64,000 nucleotides of DNA from Aulosira sp. FACHB-615 (GCF_014698045.1 NZ_JACJSE010000005.1:372001-436000), one strand, 5' to 3'; positions 9,290-18,302 are shown, counted from the stretch's first letter. The notes: generated by a model not told the origin, from the letters alone. Numbers and translations: made by a program.

Positions 9290-9625
9290 TTATCCTTGAG
9301 GATGAAACCGATAATAAAGCATCTGTTTGACTCTTTCACCACAGCGTAGATGTTGTTCTACGAATAGAGGTACTTCATCGGCTTGCACACCGCTATACCA
9401 AACCATATCCGGTAGAACCAACACCATCGGCCCGTTACCGCATTGTCCCAAACAACTACTAGCTGTTACAGTCACATCTGCGGGGGCTGGTAAATTTGCC
9501 AAAGCTTCTAAAACCTTAGCTGCGCCTTGCTTTTTACAGGTGCGATTTTGGCACACCCGCACACACCTGTGAGTAGATGCTTGACTACTAGCCCCTGAAT
9601 TTGATGGTTGAGTGATGTTTGTCAT
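9290..9625 (-). CDS. Thioredoxin-like [2Fe-2S] ferredoxin domain protein
   Basis: A small soluble electron carrier of the thioredoxin-fold [2Fe-2S] type (111 residues), related to the NuoE/Shethna-type domain. Four cysteines are visible in two pairs: VCQNRTCKKQG near residue 25 and SSCLGQCGNGP near residue 58. This is the C-x4-C and C-x3-C ligand pattern. A following MVLVLPDMVWYSGV strand is typical of the family. It lies downstream of the cysteine-synthase-like gene on the same strand, separated by about 110 bases of STRR repeats, so co-transcription is uncertain. The partner enzyme is unknown. Confidence 0.85.
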   Translation of the reverse strand: MTNITQPSNSGASSQASTHRCVRVCQNRTCKKQGAAKVLEALANLPAPADVTVTASSCLGQCGNGPMVLVLPDMVWYSGVQADEVPLFVEQHLRCGERVKQMLYYRFHPQG

Positions 9626-9735
9626 TTGTCAATAGTCATTTGTCAATAGTCAATAGTCATCAGTCAACTGGAGATGTCCATTGACTATTGACTAGTCCGC
9701 GCAGGTAATCACTGAGCTTGTCAAACTATTTCCTG

Positions 9736-10713
9736 TTAATAATTTACTGATAGTCCTTTAGAAGCCAGCCAATCACGGTTAAATATGCGTGACTGATAGC
9801 GGGAACCACTATCACAAAGAATGGTGACAATGGTGTGTCCAGGGCCTAATTGTTTTGCCAAAGCAACAGCCGCCGCCACATTAATACCTGTCGAACCACC
9901 CATCAAGAGGCCATCTTTTCGTAGCAATTGGTAAACGACACGCAAAGCTTCTGTGTCATCGATTTGAATGGCATCATCAGCAGGTGCGCCTTCCATATTG
10001 GCTGTGATTCGACTGTTACCAATGCCTTCAGTAATAGAATTACCTTCTAAATGGATTTCGCCAGTTTTGATATAGCTATAAAGTCCACTACCTAGAGGAT
10101 CGGCAACAACACATTTAATCGCCGGATTTTGTTCTTTCAGGTACAATGCCACACCAGCAAAGGTTCCACCTGTACCAGTTGCAGCCACCCATCCGTCTAT
10201 TTTACCATCTGTCTGTGTCCAAATTTCTGGGCCTGTAGTTTCGTAGTGGGCGCGGCGATTCGCTAAATTATCAAACTGATTTGCCCAAATGGCGTTATCT
10301 AATTCTGCGGCAACTCTACCAGATAGCTTGACATAGTTATTCGGGTCTTTATAAGGAACGGCAGGGACTGGTCGAACTTCCGCACCTAACGCTGTGAGTG
10401 CATCGATTTTTTCTTGGGACTGAGTATTAGGAATAATGATTAGGCATTTGTAGCCTTTAGCGTTGCAAATATGCGCCAGTCCAATACCAGTGTTACCTGC
10501 GGTTCCTTCCACTACAGTACCACCGGGTTTGAGTAAACCTTTTTCTTCTGCATCTTCAATAATATACAGTGCGGCTCGGTCTTTGACTGAACCACCAGGG
10601 TTGAGAAACTCGGCTTTAGCCAGAATTTCGCATCCTGTTTCTTCACTAAAACTGTTTAACCGAATCAGGGGTGTATTACCTACAGTACCAATGAAGCCGT
10701 TTTTGATGTCCAT
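9736..10713 (-). CDS. cysK: PLP-dependent cysteine synthase family enzyme
   Basis: A fold-type II PLP enzyme (325 residues) that should use O-acetylserine and sulfide to make cysteine, or act on cysteine in reverse. The Schiff-base lysine lies in NPGGSVKDRAA. The substrate loop reads EGTAGNTGIGL and the phosphate loop GTGGT. The substrate-loop TAGNTGIGL and the segment ANQFDNLANRRAH resemble the clade containing actinobacterial Cds1-like cysteine desulfhydrases as well as CysK, so the main direction of catalysis is open. The true start is the ATG at 10713; a TTG two codons upstream is less likely. No regulatory CBS domain is attached. Confidence 0.85.
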   Translation of the reverse strand: MDIKNGFIGTVGNTPLIRLNSFSEETGCEILAKAEFLNPGGSVKDRAALYIIEDAEEKGLLKPGGTVVEGTAGNTGIGLAHICNAKGYKCLIIIPNTQSQEKIDALTALGAEVRPVPAVPYKDPNNYVKLSGRVAAELDNAIWANQFDNLANRRAHYETTGPEIWTQTDGKIDGWVAATGTGGTFAGVALYLKEQNPAIKCVVADPLGSGLYSYIKTGEIHLEGNSITEGIGNSRITANMEGAPADDAIQIDDTEALRVVYQLLRKDGLLMGGSTGINVAAAVALAKQLGPGHTIVTILCDSGSRYQSRIFNRDWLASKGLSVNY

Positions 10714-10865
10714 GTTCAATCTTCTCGAATTCTCGCCTATAAGAATTTTGGCTTATTGCGGCTGTCAGATTTACGGTTTGTGTATAGATTTTCTGCTAAA
10801 TCAACTACCAAATTTTAATGTTTGATACTCACCCACGAAATAGGGCTTGCTGAAAAAGATGTTAG

Positions 10866-10893
10866 GTTGGGTGGAGCCATAGCGAAACCCAAC
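10866..10893. repeat. Palindromic GTTGGGT repeat
   Basis: GTTGGGT and ACCCAAC flank GGAGCCATAGCGAA. It is a dispersed intergenic hairpin type common in Nostocales. Confidence 0.5.
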
Positions 10894-10952
10894 AATATCG
10901 AGTTTTAAGAGCTAAAAAAGATGTTGTAGATTAGAATCAACTTCACATAAGT

Positions 10953-11303
10953 TTAAATCCCCACGGCTTTGTCGAAGCGCAGCATTTCTAAAGAGCGATC
11001 GCCATATACCCCTTCAATCTGTTGGCGACAGCAATCTATGGCAAAATCATTCAGTTCTTCTGGTTCAATGCCATACATATCTTGAAATGATTCGACTTCT
11101 ACACGGCAAAAACGCGGGCGGTTGGGGTAAATCTGGCATTCTCTCGTGGTATGGTCGAAATTAATACACCAACCATCTTCGCCTACCATACTCAGGTACA
11201 GTTCCAACTCTTCCGGCGCGAGATATTCGTCTAGGTCGGGACGATCGCTAGGGTCGAGATTGCAGCAGGCTCCACATTGCTTGACACATTGCCAGTTTGC
11301 CAT
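10953..11303 (-). CDS. YkgJ family cysteine-cluster protein
   Basis: A 116-residue protein with the zinc/iron-chelating cysteine cluster CVKQCGACC near the N-terminus, then C in GWCINFD, CQIYPNRPRFCRVE and DCC near residue 93. This is the CxxxCGxCC plus C-x-x-YxxRPxxC arrangement of the YkgJ/UPF0153 family. Its biochemical role is not established; metal binding is inferred from the cysteines. It is divergent from psb30, and the 130-base gap probably holds both promoters. Confidence 0.85.
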   Translation of the reverse strand: MANWQCVKQCGACCNLDPSDRPDLDEYLAPEELELYLSMVGEDGWCINFDHTTRECQIYPNRPRFCRVEVESFQDMYGIEPEELNDFAIDCCRQQIEGVYGDRSLEMLRFDKAVGI

Positions 11304-11433
11304 TTTGTGTTTTTTCCTATAATTTTGTTAAGTAAATTAAAAATCACACACCGTTCCCGGATATGATCAATTGCGGGTTTTGCAACTGATTGATTATCGA
11401 ACTTTTTAAGACAATTGGGAGGAAAGAGAAAAA

Positions 11434-11568
11434 ATGTTAGACGGTATTATTAGCACTTTCACCAGCATCAACTGGGAAGTTATTTTCCAACTGCTTTCTG
11501 TTGCATTAATTGTCATTGCTGGCCCTGCTGTAATTTTTGTATTGGCTTTTCGCAACGGCAACCTGTAA
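11434..11568 (+). CDS. psb30: Photosystem II protein Psb30 (Ycf12)
   Basis: A 44-residue single-helix membrane subunit of the photosystem II core. The translation ends NWEVIFQLLSVALIVIAGPA and then VIFVLAFRNGNL, which is the conserved Psb30/Ycf12 helix and C-terminus. A strong ribosome site GGGAGGAAAG lies eight bases before the ATG. The N-terminus (MLDGIISTFTSI) is slightly longer than in many homologues. It is monocistronic. A GTGCTGA heptamer STRR begins just after the stop codon, and a short gap leads to recJ on the opposite strand. Confidence 0.95.
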   Translation: MLDGIISTFTSINWEVIFQLLSVALIVIAGPAVIFVLAFRNGNL

Positions 11569-11685
11569 GAGTGTAAAGTGCTGAGTGCTGAGTGCTGAGT
11601 GAAACATCAGTATTCATGACTCAGCATTTACAGTATATAAAAGTAATAAAATATACTATTGAATTCTAAAAGCCACGGATAAACA

Positions 11686-13911
11686 CTATCGTAATTCTGG
11701 ATTCTGAATTCTGACTCCTGAATTCTGCTGTATGTATGATAATGCTTGTAACGCTGCTTGAATAATGGAATCATACTGCGGTTGAGACACATCAACCTCT
11801 ATTGCTGCTTCACGACTGGTTCCCAACAAGCCGATTGTGCGTTCTGGCTGCATAACTAGGATTTTGCCTTCAGAATTTTTGATTCTGAGTTCTGGGAAGG
11901 AATTATTTTGATAAATGCCACAAGTATACTGCCGTTGATTGTACTCAAAAGTGGCTTTGAGTGGGTTAGGTGAGGCAGTGTAAAAGATTTGAGATGAGGC
12001 TTTTGTTAATCTCACGCCGACTAATTCTAACTCGATGGTAGTATTGCCGTTAAAAGTGTTTTCGCGCAACTTGTAAGCAATATCCACTCGTTGCGGTAAA
12101 GGATAATAATCACGCCAACGCCAAGCGATCGCTTTAATTGTATATTGCTTGTCATCAATAGTTTGGGCTAATGTCACTTTAATATGACCTTTGCCTATGG
12201 TTTGCTGTTCAATAACTTGGACATTTGCAGTCCAAAAAACTGGGTCGGGGTTATCGATACCGCAAGGATGCAACGCATTTAATTGCTGGAACAATTGGTG
12301 ATTGATTTGGTTAAAGTTAGCTTGAGCATCTATTTTGAGCAGTGGCTTGAGGTGTTGCGGTTCTAGACACTGGTTAGCAAAATCAATTAAACGCGATCGC
12401 ACCAATTCTAAATTTTCTGTTGGTAAAGAAAATCCACCCGCCGCTTTGTGACCGCCAAATTTGCCTAACAAGTCCCGACAATATTCCAAGGCTTCAAACA
12501 CATGAAATTCAGGTATACCCCGCGCCGAACCACGGATGTGTGTTTCATCTTCATAAGTTCCAATAAATACAGGCACACCATAACGTTCCACCAAGCGAGA
12601 GGCGACAATCCCTATCACCCCATGATGCCATTCAGGTTGGATAACCAGTAATAATCGGTCTTGTGGTAAAGAGGCGATAAATTCTGATTCGACATAGGCG
12701 ATCGCTTCTTGTTCAATTTCCTCGCACATTTGCTGACGGCTGGTGTTCGTTTGCTCACACTGCATTGCTCTTGTCAGTGCAACTCCCATATCATCGGTAG
12801 TCAGCAAATCAATCACCGTCTGCGGATCACCAATTCTACCAACTGCATTAATCCGGGGGCCGAGACGAAAGCCGATATCTTCTGGTTTGAGGGATTTGGG
12901 GGGAGGAGAGGGGGGAGACAAGGGAGAGGGGGTAGACAAGGGAGAGGGGGTAGACAAGGTAGCTATATTTCCCTCTTGTCCACTTTGTCCCCCTTGTCCC
13001 CCTTGTCCCCCTTGTCCACCTTGTCTACCTTTTCCGTCATGCTTCGCTTGCACGCCGGCTATTTGAATTAAGGCTTGCACACCTGGTAACTTAGATTTAG
13101 GCAGATGCTTCAAACCACGTTTTACCCAACGACGATTGACACCAGTTAAAGGCGCTAAATCTGCAATGGTTCCCAGGGTGAATAATTCTAGCATTGGCTG
13201 AATTAAGCCTCTAGTTTCGCCTAGCTGTTGTGCGAGACATACTGCCAGAATATAGGCTACACCTACACCAGCCACACCACGATAAGGTGAAGATTCGGCG
13301 ATGAGTTTGGGGTTGAGGATAGCATCGGCTGGGGGTAATTGTTGCGGGATGTCGTGGTGGTCGGTGACAATGACTTTTACGCCGAGTTCTCTGGCTCTAG
13401 CGATGGGTTCATAAGCAGAGATACCATTATCTACAGTGAGAATGAGCTTGACACCTTCGCTGTGAAATTCTTCAACGATGCGTTTGTTAATACCGTAACC
13501 TTCGTGCATCCGACTAGGGATAGCATAATCTACCCGTGCGCCCAAAGCTCGGAGACTCCGCAATAATAATGCAGTGCTAGTCATACCATCTGCATCATAG
13601 TCGCCACAGATAGCGATTTTACTTTGAGATGCGATCGCCTCGTGCAGTAACTCCACACTCATCGCCAAATCAGGAAACTCTTCTAAAGGCGGAGGTAAAA
13701 CTATTGATTCTGGTTCTAAAAATGCTTGTGCTTGTGCTGGTGTTTCAATACCACGATTAATTAATAACTGGCTGATGATGGGAGAAAGATTGATAGAAAC
13801 TGCCAGTTTTTCAGCTAAATCTGTTTTTTGTGGGTAAATTTGCCAACGCTGATTCGGTAAGCGCCTGCGAATTTGTGAACGTTCAGGTAAAGGTCGGTTC
13901 AGCACAATCAA
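11686..13911 (-). CDS. recJ: Single-stranded-DNA-specific exonuclease RecJ
   Basis: A 5'-3' single-strand DNA exonuclease for recombination and mismatch repair (741 residues). DHH-family motifs are intact: CGDYDADGMTS near residue 103, TVDNG and VTDHHDIPQ near 185. The second domain includes LGPRINAVGRIGDP, and GGHKAAGGFSL is the DHHA1 glycine motif. Between residues of about 290 and 338 a foreign low-complexity stretch (GGQGGQGG, then STPSPLSTPSPLSPPSPP) is inserted in frame. It is encoded by a palindromic STRR and lies in a surface loop before the conserved LGPRIN motif, so the enzyme is probably functional. The start appears to be TTG at 13911 (or GTG at 13905), since a stop lies just upstream in frame and there is no ATG. 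Confidence 0.93.
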   Translation of the reverse strand: MIVLNRPLPERSQIRRRLPNQRWQIYPQKTDLAEKLAVSINLSPIISQLLINRGIETPAQAQAFLEPESIVLPPPLEEFPDLAMSVELLHEAIASQSKIAICGDYDADGMTSTALLLRSLRALGARVDYAIPSRMHEGYGINKRIVEEFHSEGVKLILTVDNGISAYEPIARARELGVKVIVTDHHDIPQQLPPADAILNPKLIAESSPYRGVAGVGVAYILAVCLAQQLGETRGLIQPMLELFTLGTIADLAPLTGVNRRWVKRGLKHLPKSKLPGVQALIQIAGVQAKHDGKGRQGGQGGQGGQGGQSGQEGNIATLSTPSPLSTPSPLSPPSPPPKSLKPEDIGFRLGPRINAVGRIGDPQTVIDLLTTDDMGVALTRAMQCEQTNTSRQQMCEEIEQEAIAYVESEFIASLPQDRLLLVIQPEWHHGVIGIVASRLVERYGVPVFIGTYEDETHIRGSARGIPEFHVFEALEYCRDLLGKFGGHKAAGGFSLPTENLELVRSRLIDFANQCLEPQHLKPLLKIDAQANFNQINHQLFQQLNALHPCGIDNPDPVFWTANVQVIEQQTIGKGHIKVTLAQTIDDKQYTIKAIAWRWRDYYPLPQRVDIAYKLRENTFNGNTTIELELVGVRLTKASSQIFYTASPNPLKATFEYNQRQYTCGIYQNNSFPELRIKNSEGKILVMQPERTIGLLGTSREAAIEVDVSQPQYDSIIQAALQALSYIQQNSGVRIQNPELR
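12896..13036. repeat. Palindromic CCCTTGTCC/GGACAAGGG repeat inside recJ
   Basis: The left arm has repeated GAGGGGGTAGACAAGG units. The right arm has TGTCCCCCTTGTCCCCC units. The arms are complementary, and the length keeps recJ in frame. The same unit type occurs in intergenic regions at 7921-7980, 24745-24812 and 30505-30540. Confidence 0.85.
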
Positions 13912-14016
13912 AGCAAATATAATCTAATCGCAAAATCTATATTAGCGACTAATTGCATATTAAGTACATCTGCTTTTGCAAGATGACATATAGCAGTTTG
14001 GATATTCATGAAATAT

Positions 14017-14046
14017 TGTAGAGACGTTATATGTAACATCTCTACA
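14017..14046. repeat. Palindromic GAGACGTTAYATGTAAC repeat, copy 1
   Basis: TGTAGAGACGTTA and TAACATCTCTACA form a near-perfect hairpin. A second member is at 18229-18258. Confidence 0.75.
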
Positions 14047-14151
14047 TAGTTGCGGGTTCTGCACTTATATAGCAGTAGCCGAGTTGGTTAGGACATCGAT
14101 AAATCATACAATTTAGACACCACGAAGCTTTTAACACCGTCACTTTTCTAT

Positions 14152-14553
14152 TTAATTAGTCTGTAAATATTCAACTGCTGCGGCTAATTTTGAGGGGTAG
14201 GCTTCAGCAAATTTTTCAAACCATAATCCTTCGGGAGAGAAAGGATCTAATTTATCTAACCATTCTTTGGCTTGTTTTTGTAAAAGTTCTAGTTGTTGAG
14301 CTTTGATTTGTTCTTGGCGGATGCGTTCTTGTTCTAGTTCCTGCTGTCTTTGCAATTCTTCAGCTGCGGCTTGCGCTTCGATATCGGCTTTTACATCCGC
14401 CAAAATATTATCGATAATCGACTGTGACTTAGATGGCGGTGTAGAAATGAATGGTGGAACTATGTCGGGTTTTGGCTGTTGCGGTGTAGGCGCAGGTTTG
14501 GCGGGATCATATTCCGCTTTGATTTGAGCTAATAGTTTATCAATAGAGTCCAT
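14152..14553 (-). CDS. Slr1339-like conserved cyanobacterial protein
   Basis: A protein of about 133 residues without a known biochemical function. It begins MDSIDKLLAQIKAEYDPAKP, then has a proline-rich linker, a long charged helix rich in Gln/Glu (EELQRQQELEQERIRQEQ) and a conserved-looking C-terminus KEWLDKLDPFSPEGLWFEKF. This layout matches what I know as the Slr1339 salt-stress protein family; the name is from memory and moderately sure. I chose the ATG at 14553 because the longer frame depends on GTG and adds an unrelated leader. It lies about 100 bases downstream of two VWA genes on the same strand and may be part of their transcript. Confidence 0.65.
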   Translation of the reverse strand: MDSIDKLLAQIKAEYDPAKPAPTPQQPKPDIVPPFISTPPSKSQSIIDNILADVKADIEAQAAAEELQRQQELEQERIRQEQIKAQQLELLQKQAKEWLDKLDPFSPEGLWFEKFAEAYPSKLAAAVEYLQTN

Positions 14554-14653
14554 CTTTGTTACTTTTATGTGTGAGCGATCGCTAAAATGAAAGTTAACCG
14601 CAGATGCACAAGGATGCACGCGGATAAAATAATCATAATGCTGAATTGTGAGC

Positions 14654-15259
14654 CTAATCGTTAATAGCGTTGAGCAACACTTCAGACAAACTTAAATCTT
14701 CCATATCTTCCATTGTAATGGTGTCACAAATATCGAATTTTGCCCCAGCACCTTGCAGTTCATCATCTAATACTTTCAGAAACCGAGTTGCTTGGGGATC
14801 TGTGCCAACTTGAATAAAGGAAATTGCAAGTTCTTCATCTTTATCCATCCGCCGCGAAGCTTCGATTATGACTCGCATTACTGCTTTGCGATCATCGGGT
14901 TCACCATCAGTTACTACTAAAATTGTGTCGCCATTCGGCTTTGTTTTACCAGCCGCTTTGCGTTGAAAATAATCATCAGTGGCGTGTTTTAATACTGCGG
15001 CTAAATCGGTTGTTCCTGATGGATCATTTTCTTGGAAGATTTGGGTAACTTTACTCGCAGTTACATTGTCATAACGCTTAAATCTTCCCGAAAATACATA
15101 CAAAGTAATTCCATCAGGGTCAAATTGTTCACACTTACTAGCTAAAGCCAAAGTAGATTCTTGGGCTGCAATCCAACGGCTTCTTCCACCTTTTTGGTCT
15201 TGGGTTGCCATGCTGCCACTTTTGTCAATAATTAGAGTATAGTCGCGGCTGTCTAGCAT
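14654..15259 (-). CDS. VWA domain protein (tandem paralogue 2)
   Basis: A compact, soluble von Willebrand factor A domain protein (201 residues). The metal-ion-dependent adhesion site is intact: DKSGSM at the N-terminus, a conserved Thr in SGTTDLA and Asp in VVTDGEPDD. It is closely similar to the next gene upstream, so the pair arose by tandem duplication. The ATG at 15259 is preceded by TTGGAGAAATTAATT, a good ribosome site; the TTG within it is not the start. VWA proteins of this TerY-like size usually act in protein complexes or stress responses, but the partner is unknown. STRR sequence of the ATTAGTCATT type separates the two genes. Confidence 0.85.
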   Translation of the reverse strand: MLDSRDYTLIIDKSGSMATQDQKGGRSRWIAAQESTLALASKCEQFDPDGITLYVFSGRFKRYDNVTASKVTQIFQENDPSGTTDLAAVLKHATDDYFQRKAAGKTKPNGDTILVVTDGEPDDRKAVMRVIIEASRRMDKDEELAISFIQVGTDPQATRFLKVLDDELQGAGAKFDICDTITMEDMEDLSLSEVLLNAIND

Positions 15260-15353
15260 AATTAATTTCTCCAATTAGTTATTAGTCATTTGTTATTAGT
15301 CATTGGTCATCTGGCAAAAATCAGAAATTTACTAATCATTGACTATTAACAAC

Positions 15354-15959
15354 TCAATCGGTAATTGCATTCATCAAGACATCAGCAAGACTCATTTCTT
15401 CTAAATCATCTAAAGTGATGGTGTCGCAGATATCGAATTTTGCACCGACACCTTGTAATTGATCATCTAAAGCTTTAAGAAACTTTGTAGCTTGGGCATC
15501 TGAACCTACTTGAATCAGAGAAATGGCTAATTCTTCATCTCGCTCCAATTGACGAGAGGCTTGGATAATTACTTCAAAGACAGCTTTGCGATCGTCAGGT
15601 TCACCATCAGTAATTACTAATATTGTTTCACCGTTGGGTTTAGTTTTACCTGCTGCTTTACGTTGAAAATAATTATTGGTTGCATCCAGGAGTACAGCCG
15701 CTAGGTTGGTAGTACCAGCAGGGTCGTTTTCTTGAAAAATCTGTGTAACTTTGGCTGAGGTCACATCGTCGTAACGCTTGAATCTGCCAGAAAATACATA
15801 TACAGTGATCCCGTCTGGGTCAAATTGTTCGCATTTGCGTGCTAAAGCTAAAGTAGACTCTTGGGCTATCTCCCATCTACTTCTACCGCCTGCCTGATCA
15901 GGTGTAGACATACTACCGCTTTTGTCTAGGATTAATGTATAGTCGCGATCGCTCATCAT
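15354..15959 (-). CDS. VWA domain protein (tandem paralogue 1)
   Basis: The upstream member of the VWA pair, 201 residues. It starts MMSDRDYTLILDKSGSM and keeps all metal-site motifs (DKSGSM, AGTTNLA, VITDGEPDD). The two proteins share most residues, including IFQENDP, YFQRKAAGKTKPNG and KFDICDTIT. They differ mainly around residues 70-85 and at the C-terminus, so duplication is recent or selection is strong. AAGGAAAAT lies before the double ATG. It is probably the first gene of an operon with the second VWA gene and the Slr1339-like gene. Confidence 0.85.
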   Translation of the reverse strand: MMSDRDYTLILDKSGSMSTPDQAGGRSRWEIAQESTLALARKCEQFDPDGITVYVFSGRFKRYDDVTSAKVTQIFQENDPAGTTNLAAVLLDATNNYFQRKAAGKTKPNGETILVITDGEPDDRKAVFEVIIQASRQLERDEELAISLIQVGSDAQATKFLKALDDQLQGVGAKFDICDTITLDDLEEMSLADVLMNAITD

Positions 15960-16391
15960 ATTTTCCTTGTAAATTGTTCTGTTGTGCTACTAGTCTAGTC
16001 TACGAGTCTTGTGACTCGGCAAGCCTTTTAGGTATAAATTAACAGAATTACTAAATATTATAAATAATGTAATTTTGAAAACTCAGTATTCGTTGATTGC
16101 CAGAATTCCAGGTTACTCCGGTGTATTCTCATTTGAGCAAGTACAGATGAAATTCAGTATTGTTTAGTAGAAGTTTGCAATGACTAAAATCATCTATCTC
16201 TGGGATAGTAAATTACATCTCGCACCTGGGCTAAATGCGGATAAATTATCTCATCTTGTGCTATTGAAATGAAATATCTATATCACAGAGTTGATGAGAA
16301 TCTTCTCACCAATTATTCATGTTTTTTTCATCCATAAGTTCAAGTATAGACATTAAGGAAGAAACAAGGAATTTCAGCTTGCTTTCTGACT

Positions 16392-16452
16392 ACTAGTACA
16401 GGTCTGTGGAAATAAATTTTTTTATTTCAGACTTCAGCCTTTTTGTACTAGT
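16392..16452. repeat. MITE-like element family B, copy 1
   Basis: ACTAGTACAGGTC at the left and TTTTTGTACTAGT at the right are inverted ends. The internal ATTTCAGACTTCAG is shared with the longer copy at 31369-31467. Confidence 0.65.
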
Positions 16453-16481
16453 CTATCTTGTACTTAATAGTAGAGTTGCAC

Positions 16482-16835
16482 ATGAATCCTAAAATTATTC
16501 TTGGTTTACTTGTTGGTGCTAGTTTCGGCTTGTTTTTACCTGTAGGAAGTCAATCGGTTCAGGCTGCTAGTCTTGCATCACTATCTGAGTTAAAACCTAC
16601 ATCTTCCATTGAATTTGGTGTAGTTGACCTAGCAGGTAGCGAATCTGCTGAACTAATCTTAGCGGATAATAGTGAGCGCAGACGCAACCGTAACCGCAGT
16701 AGTAACAGTAATAGCAATAGCAACAGCAACAGCAATAGCAATAGCAATAGCAATAGCAACAGCAATAGCAATAGCAATAGCAATAGCAATAGCAATAGCA
16801 ACAGTGATAGTGGAGATGATGATGATGATGATTAG
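16482..16835 (+). CDS. Secreted Ser-Asn repeat protein
   Basis: A 117-residue exported protein. A signal peptide (PKIILGLLVGASFGLFLPVG, then SQSVQA) is followed by about 45 ordinary residues, an Arg-rich spacer (SERRRNRNR), about 18 Ser-Asn dipeptides and an acidic tail of six Asp. The repeat is encoded by AGCAAT/AGCAAC codons that form a hexanucleotide microsatellite (about 16700-16805), so its length will vary between strains. The chosen ATG at 16482 gives the standard signal peptide; the longer frame uses TTG. A JmjC-type oxygenase gene follows after about 225 bases. Function unknown. Confidence 0.75.
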   Translation: MNPKIILGLLVGASFGLFLPVGSQSVQAASLASLSELKPTSSIEFGVVDLAGSESAELILADNSERRRNRNRSSNSNSNSNSNSNSNSNSNSNSNSNSNSNSNSNSNSDSGDDDDDD

Positions 16836-16905
16836 AATTTGGAGCTAAAAAGCTCATCATCATGAGAGTGTTTGAGAATTAAAGTTCTGAGTTTGACAGT
16901 CTTAC

Positions 16906-17008
16906 AAGGGGCATTAATTGATATAGCCATCCTAAATAGTTTACCAATATCTCTATTTTTTCTTTTGTTTACATATCAAATAGGGATGCTATACGATGCC
17001 CCTTTTTT
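16906..17008 (+). terminator. Long hairpin with T-tract between the Ser-Asn and JmjC genes
   Basis: AAGGGGCAT and ATGCCCCTT pair at the base, TATAGCCATCCTA and TAGGGATGCTATA pair further in, and TTTTTT follows. It may be a terminator or attenuator that controls read-through into the JmjC gene. The 62-residue frame across it is not protein-like. Confidence 0.55.
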
Positions 17009-17061
17009 ATTAATAAATAAATTGATGAATCGAAAGCAGCTTTTGACAATATTCATCTGAT

Positions 17062-18216
17062 ATGAAAAATTTACAAGAACTACTAGCAGACTTTCCAGTA
17101 GATAAATTTTTTACGGAGTTCTGGACAAAAAAAGCAATTCATATTTCAAGTGACAATTCTCAAAGATGGCAAAAAATTTTTTCGTGGCAAGATTTAAATG
17201 AATTACTGAATTATCACAAACTCAAAGAACCAGATTTACGCTTTTCGATGAATGGTAAATCTCTCCCAGAGACACGGAATCGGCAAGAGTGGAGCGATCG
17301 CCTGCGTCAAGGCGCTACACTAATTATCAATGGTGTACATCATCGAATACCGGCTGTCGCTGAACTCGCAGCAAATATGCGCCATGAAATTGGCTATGAA
17401 ACCCACGTTAATTTATATTGTTCGCCAGCCAAACAGCAAGGGTTTGATTGTCACTACGACACTCATGATGTCTTTATTTTGCAAATTGAGGGTGAAAAAC
17501 AATGGTTTGTTTATGAACCAACAGTTTTATATCCTACCGCAGATATGCCATCATCAAAACAGCAGCAACCACAACAGCCGCCTTATTTAGAATGTGTGTT
17601 GCAGGCTGGAGATTTATTGTACATCCCTAAAGGACATTGGCACTATGCTGTGGCTTGCGAACAGCCATCTCTTCATCTGACTGTTGGGATTGAATGTCAA
17701 ACAGGACTTGATTGGCTTGATTGGCTGATCAAAGATTTATGTGAAAATGTCAGTTGGCGGCAAAGTTTACCCGCGATCGCTAATAGCAATACAAATGTGA
17801 TAGAACAACAGTTAAGTGTATTGCGTCAGCATTTAATTGCGACTTTACAGCAACCTGATATTTTCCAAAGATATATAGAATCGTTAAATTATCAACATCA
17901 ACCGCAGCTATTAGTTAGTTTACCCGCTCAAATGGGAAATAATATTTTTCCGAATTTATTTACAACTCAGTTTATTTGGTCGCCACTACACAGGATTCGG
18001 ATTAAACAAATTGATGATGGACAATATCAAGTGCGCGTTGGTTCTAAACAAATTGACCTTAAAGCCATACCAGAAAACTTAGTAGAAAATTTATTTAATT
18101 GTGATGAATTTAGCTTATTTGATATTGCTGACTGGTCGCCAGATTTGGATTTAGAAGGTGACATTATTCCCCTAATTACACGTCTTGTAACTGAAGGAAT
18201 TTTGTTAGTTAAGTAA
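17062..18216 (+). CDS. JmjC/cupin-like 2-oxoglutarate oxygenase
   Basis: A predicted Fe(II)/2-oxoglutarate-dependent protein hydroxylase of the JmjC/ribosomal-oxygenase class (384 residues). The iron triad is visible: His and Asp in CHYDTHDVF near residue 132 and the distal His in PKGHWHYA near residue 192. An N-terminal helical part (FFTEFWTKKAIHISS) is the usual cofactor-adjacent segment, and the C-terminal 150 residues form a helical dimerisation-type region. The target may be a ribosomal protein, as in bacterial relatives such as YcfD, or another polypeptide. The adjacent Asn-rich secreted protein is a candidate only by position. Confidence 0.8.
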   Translation: MKNLQELLADFPVDKFFTEFWTKKAIHISSDNSQRWQKIFSWQDLNELLNYHKLKEPDLRFSMNGKSLPETRNRQEWSDRLRQGATLIINGVHHRIPAVAELAANMRHEIGYETHVNLYCSPAKQQGFDCHYDTHDVFILQIEGEKQWFVYEPTVLYPTADMPSSKQQQPQQPPYLECVLQAGDLLYIPKGHWHYAVACEQPSLHLTVGIECQTGLDWLDWLIKDLCENVSWRQSLPAIANSNTNVIEQQLSVLRQHLIATLQQPDIFQRYIESLNYQHQPQLLVSLPAQMGNNIFPNLFTTQFIWSPLHRIRIKQIDDGQYQVRVGSKQIDLKAIPENLVENLFNCDEFSLFDIADWSPDLDLEGDIIPLITRLVTEGILLVK

Positions 18217-18228
18217 AACCCAAAACCA

Positions 18229-18258
18229 TTTAGAGACGTTACATGTAACGTCTCTAAA
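18229..18258. repeat. Palindromic GAGACGTTACATGTAAC repeat, copy 2
   Basis: TTTAGAGACGTTACA and TGTAACGTCTCTAAA form a perfect palindrome directly after the JmjC gene, where it could also act as a terminator. Confidence 0.75.
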
Positions 18259-18302
18259 TTTACCGCTTGGTGAGTGTAGCCGAACCGCTACCTCCTGCTG
18301 TA

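Noticed and set aside
16872..17060. 62-residue hydrophobic frame
   Set aside because: It spans the long hairpin with T-tract and starts at a non-ATG codon. The hydrophobicity comes from T-rich DNA.
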